From: Pedobacter psychrotolerans
GTDB taxonomy: Bacteria; Bacteroidota; Bacteroidia; Sphingobacteriales; Sphingobacteriaceae
Assembly (NCBI RefSeq): GCF_004340665.1
Contig: NZ_SLWO01000009.1
Location: forward strand, 62,001 to 126,000
Direction: 5' to 3'
Length of the DNA stretch: 64,000 nucleotides
A model generated the notes under the pieces. The model made no database searches, was not told where the DNA came from, and saw only the letters and a list, made by a program, of their open reading frames with translations. Each line of letters opens with the position of its first letter. Position 1 is the first letter of the stretch. Position numbers and translations under genes: made by a program. Below are positions 36,461 through 43,708 of this stretch, one piece after another.

Positions 36461-39202
36461 ATGATCATTAAAATCTACATAACGATAATCAGCATTTGGT
36501 TACTACCATTTTTAAGACTGGCAGCACAAGTTTCGTTGCAAAATACCACCTGCGAGATGTTGGAAAATCCGCTAGGTATAGATATTCAAAAACCACGGTT
36601 AGCCTGGCAAATTATTTCTAAAGAAAGAAATGTGATGCAAACCGCTTATCAGGTTCTGGTTTCTTCTTCTTTGGAGAAATTAAATGCAAATAATGGCGAT
36701 TTCTGGGATTCAGGAAAAGTAAATTCTGCTAAATCTATTCACGTAGCTTATGATGGAAAGGTGTTGACAAGTCGTGTGAAAGCTTATTGGAAAGTTAAAA
36801 CGTGGACAACCGCCGGAGAAAGCGAATGGTCTGCACCTAACTCCTGGACAATGGGTTTGCTTTACTATAAAGACTGGCCAAAAGGTTGGATCGGTTTCGA
36901 TCGGGCATTCCCATGGGATAATATCAAAACCGATTCACGTTTATCTGCCCGGTATTTCAGAAAGGAATTTCAAAGTACAAAAACGGTTAAATATGCAACG
37001 GCATCCATCATTGGCCTGGGTTTATATGAACTGTATATCAACGGGAAAAAAGTAGGAGAAGATGTTATGGCGCCCTCGCCGACGGATTACACCAAAAACG
37101 TAAAGTATAACACATACGATGTGACGAGCTACCTTCAAAATGGTAAAAATGCTGTTGGCGCTATTTTAGGCAATGGACGTTTCTTCGCCATGCGCCAGAA
37201 TGAAAAGCCATATAAAATCAAAACATTCGGTTTTCCGAAAATGCTGATGAACCTCAATATTGTTTACAGCGATGGAAGTACCACAAATATTGATACCGAT
37301 GGGAGCTGGAAAGGAACTGCAGATGGACCAATCAGAACCAATAACGAATATGATGGTGAAGAATATGATGCCACGAAAGAAGCTGCCGGATGGAACAAAG
37401 TTGGTTTTGATGATAGCAAATGGTTAAAGGCCGAGTTTGTACAGGAACCAGGCGGAACGATGGAAGCACAAATGAACGAAAATATCAAGGTAATGAACAC
37501 TTTGAAGCCCATATCGATAAAAAAACTTCCTGGCGAGAGGTATGTTTTAGACATGGGGCAAAACATGGTAGGTTGGTTGCAAATCAAAGTGAAGAGCCAA
37601 AAAGGAAAACAGATCAAATTGCGTTTTGCCGAATCCTTACAGCCGAACGGAGAATTGTTCACCGCCAATCTTCGCAATGCAAAATGTGCCGATTTGTATA
37701 CCGCAAAAGGAGGGGAAGTGGAAACCTGGGAACCGACATTTGTGTATCGTGGTTTCCGGTATGTAGAACTTTCGGGATATGCCAATCAACCTTCAGTTAA
37801 CGATTTTGTGGGAAAAATGATCTACGACAATATTAAAACCGTTGGGACATTTGAAACTTCGGATGCTTTAACGAACCAGATTTTCAAAAATGCCTGGTGG
37901 GGAATCGCTGGAAATTACAAAGGGATTCCGATTGATTGTCCGCAACGGAACGAGCGCATGCCTTGGTTGGGCGATAGAGGTGCAGTTGCTTATAGTGAAA
38001 GTTTCGTTTTTGATAACGGCAGATTCTACGCAAAATGGCTCCAGGACATTAGAAATTCGCAGAAAGAAGATGGCGCTATTCCAGATGTTGCGCCTGCTTT
38101 TTGGAGGTATTATAGCGACAACATGACCTGGCCCGGTGCCATGCTTTTAGTTACGGAAATGCTTTATAAGCAGACAGGCGATGTTTCTGCCGTTCAGGAT
38201 AATTATCCGGCAATGAAAAAGTGGCTGGCTTACATGCAAGATCGCTACATGAAAGACTATATTTTAACCAAAGATAGTTATGGCGACTGGTGTATGCCGC
38301 CGATTACCATTGAGTTTGGTAGAGGCAAAAGCGCAGATAAAAAATACCCGTCAGAACTGATTTCAACGGCTTATTATTATCATTTCACACAGCTGATGAT
38401 ACAATTTGCGAAAGCAATTGGTAAGGATGAAGATGTTGCAACTTACCAGCTTTTGGGTGATAAAATTAAGGATGCCTTTAATCAGAAATATTATAACGAT
38501 AAGGGATATTATGCTACTAACGCCCTGACAGATAATGTTATTCCACTTTACTTCGGAATGGTACCAAAAGATAAGGTTGAGCAGGTTTTTAAAAACATCA
38601 CTTACACAGTTGAAGTGACCAATAAAGGCCACCTCAGTAATGGATTGGTTGGAATTCAGTGGTTGATGCGTTGTTTGAATGATTATGGCAGACCTGATTT
38701 AGCGTACGCGATTGCCACACAAAAAACCTATCCTAGCTGGGGTTACATGGTTGAAAATGGGGCAACAACGATTTGGGAACTATGGAATGGCAATACTGCC
38801 GATCCGAAAATGAATTCTCAAAATCACGTGATGATGCTCGGCGATTTACTGATCTGGTATTATGAAAACCTGGCAGGAATTAAATCAGCAAGCGGCGCTT
38901 TTAAAACCATCACCATGAAGCCAGAAATGATTAACGGACTAAACTCTGTAAATGCCAGCTATCATTCCGTTTATGGTTTGATTAAAAGCAACTACAATAA
39001 AACGGCAACTCAATTGAAATGGAATGTTACCATTCCGCCAAATACAACGGCAATGATTTATATCCCTGCAAGGAATAAAAATGAAGTTTCGGAGCAATTG
39101 GCATCCGCAAAGGATTTAAAATATATCAAAATGGAAAATGGCAGAGCGATTTATGAGGTAGGCTCGGGCGATTATGCTTTTGTAGTGGAGCAAAGGAAAT
39201 AA
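36461..39202 (+). CDS. GH78 alpha-L-rhamnosidase, secreted
   Basis: Of in-frame ATGs at 36440 and 36461, the second gives the tighter signal peptide (MIIKIYITIISIWLLPFLRL, cleavage near AAQ). The protein has about 913 residues. It starts with the GH78 N-terminal domain VSLQNTTCEMLENPLGIDI, then Ig-like and jelly-roll domains (ARYFRKEF, GLYELYINGKKVGEDVMAP), then the (alpha/alpha)6 barrel. The hallmark IDCPQRNERMPWLGD starts near residue 491 and carries the catalytic acid, with YGDWCMPP and TIWELWNG further on. Enzymes of the family release non-reducing alpha-L-rhamnose from rhamnogalacturonan or flavonoid glycosides. It is the most canonical of three GH78-type proteins here. The repeat-rich upstream gap and the repeat directly behind its stop separate it from neighbours. 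Confidence 0.93.
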   Translation: MIIKIYITIISIWLLPFLRLAAQVSLQNTTCEMLENPLGIDIQKPRLAWQIISKERNVMQTAYQVLVSSSLEKLNANNGDFWDSGKVNSAKSIHVAYDGKVLTSRVKAYWKVKTWTTAGESEWSAPNSWTMGLLYYKDWPKGWIGFDRAFPWDNIKTDSRLSARYFRKEFQSTKTVKYATASIIGLGLYELYINGKKVGEDVMAPSPTDYTKNVKYNTYDVTSYLQNGKNAVGAILGNGRFFAMRQNEKPYKIKTFGFPKMLMNLNIVYSDGSTTNIDTDGSWKGTADGPIRTNNEYDGEEYDATKEAAGWNKVGFDDSKWLKAEFVQEPGGTMEAQMNENIKVMNTLKPISIKKLPGERYVLDMGQNMVGWLQIKVKSQKGKQIKLRFAESLQPNGELFTANLRNAKCADLYTAKGGEVETWEPTFVYRGFRYVELSGYANQPSVNDFVGKMIYDNIKTVGTFETSDALTNQIFKNAWWGIAGNYKGIPIDCPQRNERMPWLGDRGAVAYSESFVFDNGRFYAKWLQDIRNSQKEDGAIPDVAPAFWRYYSDNMTWPGAMLLVTEMLYKQTGDVSAVQDNYPAMKKWLAYMQDRYMKDYILTKDSYGDWCMPPITIEFGRGKSADKKYPSELISTAYYYHFTQLMIQFAKAIGKDEDVATYQLLGDKIKDAFNQKYYNDKGYYATNALTDNVIPLYFGMVPKDKVEQVFKNITYTVEVTNKGHLSNGLVGIQWLMRCLNDYGRPDLAYAIATQKTYPSWGYMVENGATTIWELWNGNTADPKMNSQNHVMMLGDLLIWYYENLAGIKSASGAFKTITMKPEMINGLNSVNASYHSVYGLIKSNYNKTATQLKWNVTIPPNTTAMIYIPARNKNEVSEQLASAKDLKYIKMENGRAIYEVGSGDYAFVVEQRK

Positions 39203-39213
39203 TATAAATAAAT

Positions 39214-39289
39214 CGTCATTGCGAGGCACGAAGCAATCTTTCCTATTAGAGATTGCTTCGACTGATGAAAAAACAGTCTCGCAATGACG
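39214..39289. repeat. Paired CGTCATTGCGAG palindromic repeat
   Basis: CGTCATTGCGAGGCACGAAG and the inverted AGATTGCTTCG..TCTCGCAATGACG form a complete 76-bp palindromic unit 18 bp before the second DUF3826 start. Confidence 0.85.
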
Positions 39290-39306
39290 AGAAAAAAAAT
39301 ACAATT

Positions 39307-39972
39307 ATGAGAAAATTTTTAAAGCCGTTTATGTTATTGATTTTACTGCTAACCACGGTAAATGCATTCAGTCAAACGAAAGACGTGATTATACCTGAAG
39401 AAATGCTTTCCAAAGCAAAAGAATGGGTTTCAGCATTAAATTTAACCGATGCCACTAAAAAACTGGCTGCCGAAAATGCAATAGCAGTTCATTTAACCAC
39501 CATAAGAAACTGGCATAACGAACACCCCTCATCTACTGTTCCAGATGGAATAAATCCTGTTACCGGAACTAAATTAAGTGATCTGGATAAACAAATTATT
39601 GCTGATTCGGCCATTCCATCAACCGTACATCAGGCATTAATGGAAAGTCTCAATAAAAACTTATCTCCAGAACATGTAGAAACTATCTTGGATAAATACA
39701 CCATTGGAAAAGTGGAGTTCACTATTAAGGGTTACAAAGCGATCGTTCCGGATTTAACTGCCGACGAAGAAGCGAAGATTTTATCCTTTCTCAAACAAGC
39801 CCGGGAACAGGCCGTGGACTATAAAAATATGAAACAGATCTCGGCAATTTTCGAAATCTATAAAACGAAATCAGAACAAATGTTAAATAACAATGGCAGA
39901 AGTTGGAGGGCGCTTTACAGTGCTTATACTAAGAAAGTAAAGGAAGAGAAAGCGAGTAAAGCAAAGCAGTAA
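39307..39972 (+). CDS. DUF3826 secreted protein (second copy)
   Basis: ATG 39307 starts MRKFLKPFMLLILLLTTVNAFSQ, a clean signal peptide; the in-frame ATG at 39253 lies inside a repeat and is rejected. The mature protein of about 200 residues is helical and matches the first DUF3826 protein in layout. Shared points are a repeated helix unit around VSALNLTDATKKLAAENAIAVHL, the central FTIKGYKAIVPDLTADEEAKI, which aligns with ITYKAYQEEILTLTEEQKKQ of the first copy, and KQAREQAVDY against TEAREHAMDA. The function is unknown. Two diverged copies at opposite ends of the enzyme cluster suggest that each serves a different sub-operon. Confidence 0.75.
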   Translation: MRKFLKPFMLLILLLTTVNAFSQTKDVIIPEEMLSKAKEWVSALNLTDATKKLAAENAIAVHLTTIRNWHNEHPSSTVPDGINPVTGTKLSDLDKQIIADSAIPSTVHQALMESLNKNLSPEHVETILDKYTIGKVEFTIKGYKAIVPDLTADEEAKILSFLKQAREQAVDYKNMKQISAIFEIYKTKSEQMLNNNGRSWRALYSAYTKKVKEEKASKAKQ

Positions 39973-40051
39973 AAAGTTTTCAGTTTTTAATGTATAAAAC
40001 AAATCTGTGAAATCAATTAATCAGTGTAATCAACCGCGAAGCGATAGAATT

Positions 40052-41188
40052 ATGAAACTAAGAAAAATATACACTACAATAGGACTTGTTTTCGCATTAT
40101 CAATTACCGCCAACGCACAAGTAGAAAAATGGCAGACGGGTGTTGTAAAACAAGAATTTTTATACGATCAGGCACCATTTCCATCGTGTCATTCTGCAAC
40201 GATTGCTGAAACGCCAACTGGTTTAGTAGCCTCGTTTTTCGGCGGAACTAAAGAAAGAAATCCCGATGTAGAAATTTACATTAGTCGCTTCGTCGATAAC
40301 AAATGGCTGGCACCTGTTTCGGTTGCGAATGGCATCCAGCCTGAGGGGAAACGATTACCAACCTGGAATCCGGTGCTTTATCAGGTACCCGGTGGTGATT
40401 TGCTCTTATTCTATAAAATCGGACCAAAACCATCTGAATGGTGGGGATTGATGAAAGCTTCCAAGGATGGAGGAATTACCTGGTCTGATGCTACCAAATT
40501 GCCCGACGGCTACATCGGTCCGGTAAAAAATAAGCCAGTACTTTTAAGCAATGGAAATCTTTTTGCACCTTCCAGCCGTGAAGGCGATGGCTGGAAGATT
40601 CATTTTGAAGTAACCAAAGATAATGGCAAAACCTGGCGGACAATTGGGCCACTTTCCGAAAACGGAATTAAAGCCATCCAGCCAAGTATTTTGCAGCATG
40701 GCAATGGCAGACTGCAGATTTTAGCCCGAACAGCAAACAGGGCTATTGCTGAATCATGGTCGGAAGATAACGGCGAAACCTGGACACCGATGACTAAAAC
40801 AAGTCTGCCAAACAACAATTCAGGAACAGATGCTGTGACGATGAAAAATGGTCGGCATGTTTTGGTTTATAACCATGTTTTGCCTCCTGGCGATTTAGCT
40901 AAAGGTGCCAGGACTCCATTAAATGTTTCCATTTCAAAGGATGGTAAAGAATGGTCAGCAGCGTTAATCTTAGAAGATTCACCGATTAGTCAATATTCTT
41001 ATCCCGCAGTGATTCAAACAGCAGATGGCATGTTGCATTTTATTTATACCTGGCGGAGACAAAAAATTAAACACGTGGTTGTTGATCCATCCAGGATGAA
41101 ATTGAAGAAAATAAAAAACGGCATCTGGCCTAAGTTGAAAGGTTATACTGCTCCGATGATCACTGAAACTAAAAGCGAGGAGCCATGA
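40052..41188 (+). CDS. Secreted sialidase-superfamily (BNR) protein
   Basis: ATG 40052 starts MKLRKIYTTIGLVFALSITANAQ, a signal peptide; the upstream in-frame ATG at 40007 gives a poor N-terminus. The mature protein of about 355 residues is a six-bladed propeller like COG4692 'predicted neuraminidases'. It has CHSATIAETPTGLVASFFGG, EIYISRFVDNKW, and Asp-box-type repeats (SKDGGITWSDA, TKDNGKTWRTIG, SEDNGETWTPM and SKDGKEWSAAL). These proteins lie in many Bacteroidota pectin and rhamnose loci; I know of no settled activity. The last four bases overlap the ORF that leads into the esterase gene. As with the other propeller at 29623, a role on an acidic sugar is possible but unproven. Confidence 0.65.
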   Translation: MKLRKIYTTIGLVFALSITANAQVEKWQTGVVKQEFLYDQAPFPSCHSATIAETPTGLVASFFGGTKERNPDVEIYISRFVDNKWLAPVSVANGIQPEGKRLPTWNPVLYQVPGGDLLLFYKIGPKPSEWWGLMKASKDGGITWSDATKLPDGYIGPVKNKPVLLSNGNLFAPSSREGDGWKIHFEVTKDNGKTWRTIGPLSENGIKAIQPSILQHGNGRLQILARTANRAIAESWSEDNGETWTPMTKTSLPNNNSGTDAVTMKNGRHVLVYNHVLPPGDLAKGARTPLNVSISKDGKEWSAALILEDSPISQYSYPAVIQTADGMLHFIYTWRRQKIKHVVVDPSRMKLKKIKNGIWPKLKGYTAPMITETKSEEP

Positions 41189-41215
41189 GAATTATAAATC
41201 ATTTCTTCTGCTCCT

Positions 41216-41301
41216 CGTCATTGCGAGGAAGCACGACGAAGCAATCTAATCTTTCGAGAGAGATTGCTTCGGTTGATGAAAAATCAAGCCTCGCAATGAC
41301 G
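41216..41301. repeat. Paired CGTCATTGCGAGG palindromic repeat upstream of the esterase
   Basis: CGTCATTGCGAGGAAGCACG and inverted CCTCGCAATGACG bound an 86-bp unit. It is open in the esterase frame and would encode SSLRGSTTKQS, but the real start lies downstream. Confidence 0.85.
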
Positions 41302-41352
41302 ACCAACCTAAATTCATATTGCTTTGTTTATCAAAAATTTAGATTCGTAATA

Positions 41353-42765
41353 ATGAGTAGATACTTTAAGTATTTAGTCATGTTTTTAACTGCCTGTTTA
41401 TTAAATGCAAACAGCCTCTCCGCCCAAACGCAAAACACCGATAACCTTTACAAAAAAACACTGAGTGAGGTTTTAAAAGACATTCAAACCCGCTTTAAAG
41501 TGCAGATAAAATATTCCGAACCACAAGTAAAAGACAAATGGGTAAATTATGCCGACTGGCGTTTCCGTGCCGATGTTGATGAAACACTTGCCAATGTGCT
41601 TACACCTTTGGATATGAAGGTGAACAAAGAAAAAACAGGCGTATATAAGCTCAAAGAATACGAATATTATCGTTGGGAAGTTCAGGACGGCTGGGCCTAC
41701 CTGGATGGTTTAGCTTCAAAATACCACGATAAGGCGAGTTGGGAAAAAAGAAAGGATTCCATTAAACCTCAACTTTACCAGGCTTTACAATTATCGCCGC
41801 TTCCGGCAAAACCCAATTCAAAACCCATTATTACTCTGAAAAGAGTTTTCGATGGTTATTCTGTAGAGAATATTGCTTTAGAGATTTTACCGGGCGTTTG
41901 GATAAATGGATCGCTCTATAAGCCATTGAATACCAAAGGAAAAATACCATTTGTATTAAGCCCTGATGGACATTGGGAGAAGCAACGTTATCGAGCAGAT
42001 TGCCAGATTCGTTGCGCAACAATTGCAAGAATGGGCGCTATGGCTTTCAGTTATGACTTGTTTGCCTGGGGTGAATCGATGCTTCAATTCAAATATGAAG
42101 ACCATCGCCGAAGTTTAGCGCAAACTGTACAAACTTTAGGTGGAATCAGGATTCTGGATTACTTCACCTCCTTAAAAGAAACCGATACAAACAGGGTCGG
42201 GATCAGTGGAGGTTCAGGAGCTGGAAGTCATTCCATTTTAATGACCGCTATGGATGCCAGAATTAAGTTAAGTGCGCCGGTGGTAGCCATGTCATCCTAT
42301 TTTTATGGTGGTTGCCCCTGCGAAAGCGGGATGCCTATTCATCAATGTGGCGGCGGAACGGATAATGTAGAACTGGCCGCAATGGCTGCTCCTAGGCCAC
42401 AATTGTTGGTTTCTGACGGAAGCGATTGGACAGCGCATACACCAGAGCACGATTTTCCTTACCTGCAAAAAATGTACGGTTATTATGGTGCAGAAAATAA
42501 GGTAGAAAATGTTCACTTGCCAACCGAAAAGCATGATTTCGGTATTAACAAACGCATTGCATTATATGATTTCCTGATCAAAAATTTCAAGCTAAATGGT
42601 GCTGCCGTGAAGGATAAAGCGGGTAAATACGATGAAAGCAAAGTGACTATCGAAAAGGAAAATGCACTCTATGTTTTTGGAGACAAAGGTGAAAAGTTGC
42701 CGAAAAATGCCGTGATGGGATTTGAAAACTTAGAAAAATTGTTTCCCCAAAGCAAAACAAAATAG
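41353..42765 (+). CDS. Secreted STN-domain/alpha-beta-hydrolase fusion, acetylesterase-like
   Basis: ATG 41353 (MSRYFKYLVMFLTACLLNANS, cleavage near SAQ) gives a signal peptide; the frame continues upstream through a repeat to 41185 but that part is discounted. Residues about 30-95 resemble a short STN domain (LSEVLKDIQTRFKVQIKYSE, then DVDETLANVLTPLDMKV), a module otherwise seen in secretins and TonB-dependent receptors. The rest is an acetylxylan-esterase-like hydrolase: a beta-strand lead-in (VENIALEILPGVWINGSLY), GISGGSGAGS with nucleophile S285, an aspartate candidate in VSDGSDWTAHTPEHD, and the histidine in EKHDFGIN near the end. Removal of acetyl or methyl esters from pectic oligosaccharides is the likeliest role. 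The cysteine-rich FYGGCPCESGMPIHQCGGG loop could hold a disulphide. Confidence 0.75.
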   Translation: MSRYFKYLVMFLTACLLNANSLSAQTQNTDNLYKKTLSEVLKDIQTRFKVQIKYSEPQVKDKWVNYADWRFRADVDETLANVLTPLDMKVNKEKTGVYKLKEYEYYRWEVQDGWAYLDGLASKYHDKASWEKRKDSIKPQLYQALQLSPLPAKPNSKPIITLKRVFDGYSVENIALEILPGVWINGSLYKPLNTKGKIPFVLSPDGHWEKQRYRADCQIRCATIARMGAMAFSYDLFAWGESMLQFKYEDHRRSLAQTVQTLGGIRILDYFTSLKETDTNRVGISGGSGAGSHSILMTAMDARIKLSAPVVAMSSYFYGGCPCESGMPIHQCGGGTDNVELAAMAAPRPQLLVSDGSDWTAHTPEHDFPYLQKMYGYYGAENKVENVHLPTEKHDFGINKRIALYDFLIKNFKLNGAAVKDKAGKYDESKVTIEKENALYVFGDKGEKLPKNAVMGFENLEKLFPQSKTK

Positions 42766-42768
42766 ATA

Positions 42769-43701
42769 GTGATGGAGAATCAAAAGAGAAGAACTTTTAT
42801 CAGTAGTATTGCTTTGCTTACAGGTGGTTTGTTGCTTTCTGATCAATGGGTTATGGCGAGTGATAAAAAAACAAGATATAAAGTTGCTGTAATTGACTTG
42901 ATGATTTTAAAACGTCAGAAATTGAGCGCATTACCACTTGCTCAAGAGATTGGTGCTGATGGTTTAGAGATTGATATGGGTGGTTTAGGCAACAGAGAAA
43001 CTTTTGATAATAAACTGGCCGACGCCAAAATAAGACAAGAGTATTTGGATAAAGCCAAAGAATTGAACCTCGAAATATGTTCCTTAGCGATGACTGGTTT
43101 TTATGCGCAGTCTTTTGCTACACGACCAACTTATCAAAAAATGATTCGGGATTGTCTGGATACTGCAAAAGCCATGGGTGTGAAGGTAGTTTTTCTGCCT
43201 CTTGGCGTACAAGGTGATCTGGTTAAAAATCCAGAATTGCGTAAACCCATCATCGATAGATTAAAAATTGCGGGGAAAATGGCTTCGAAAGCTGGTGTTG
43301 TTATCGGGATTGAATCGGCCCTGGATGCAACAGGTGAATTGAAATTGCTGAAAGATGTTGATTCCAGAAATGTAAAAAGTTATTTCAATTTTTCTAATGC
43401 GATAAAAAATGGCAGAGATTTATGCAACGAATTGAGAATTCTGGGTAGAAAAAATATCATTCAAATTCATGCAACCAATGAAGATGGCGTTTGGTTACAA
43501 AATGATCCCAAAATAAACCTTCATAAAGTAAAAGAAACACTCGATGATCTGGGTTGGGGAGGTTGGTTAGTGGTAGAAAGAAGTAGAGATGCGGCGCAAC
43601 CCACAAATGTGAAATACAACTTTAGCGCCAATACAAGCTATTTAAAATCTGTTTTTCAAAATAATGCGTCGTCATTGCGAGGAACGAAGCAATCTCATTA
43701 G
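42769..43701 (+). CDS. Exported sugar phosphate isomerase/epimerase-like TIM-barrel protein
   Basis: The 310-residue protein starts MMENQKRRTFISSIALLTGG; the double Arg before a hydrophobic stretch resembles a Tat signal. The body is an AP-endonuclease-2/xylose-isomerase-like barrel: AQEIGADGLEIDMGG, NLEICSLAMTGFY, GVKVVFLPLG, GVVIGIESALDA, NIIQIHATNEDG and GWLVVERSRD. Glu and His positions at strand ends fit a metal-dependent sugar epimerase or isomerase, and such exported members are common beside Bacteroidota sugar loci. The last residues (ASSLRGTKQSH) and the stop codon are supplied by a palindromic repeat at 43669-43696, so the native C-terminus has been replaced. The gene starts 3 bp behind the esterase stop and is likely co-transcribed with it. 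Confidence 0.75.
   Translation: MMENQKRRTFISSIALLTGGLLLSDQWVMASDKKTRYKVAVIDLMILKRQKLSALPLAQEIGADGLEIDMGGLGNRETFDNKLADAKIRQEYLDKAKELNLEICSLAMTGFYAQSFATRPTYQKMIRDCLDTAKAMGVKVVFLPLGVQGDLVKNPELRKPIIDRLKIAGKMASKAGVVIGIESALDATGELKLLKDVDSRNVKSYFNFSNAIKNGRDLCNELRILGRKNIIQIHATNEDGVWLQNDPKINLHKVKETLDDLGWGGWLVVERSRDAAQPTNVKYNFSANTSYLKSVFQNNASSLRGTKQSH
43669..43696. repeat. CGTCATTGCGAGG repeat spanning a gene end
   Basis: The half element CGTCATTGCGAGGAACGAAG CAATCTC (split) runs through the final codons of the TIM-barrel gene and provides its stop; it also contains the spurious ATG at 43664 side of the next frame. Confidence 0.8.
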
Positions 43702-43708
43702 TAGAATT

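Noticed and set aside
37264..37785. 173-codon minus-strand ORF
   Set aside because: It is antisense to the middle of a canonical GH78 gene and has no recognisable domain.
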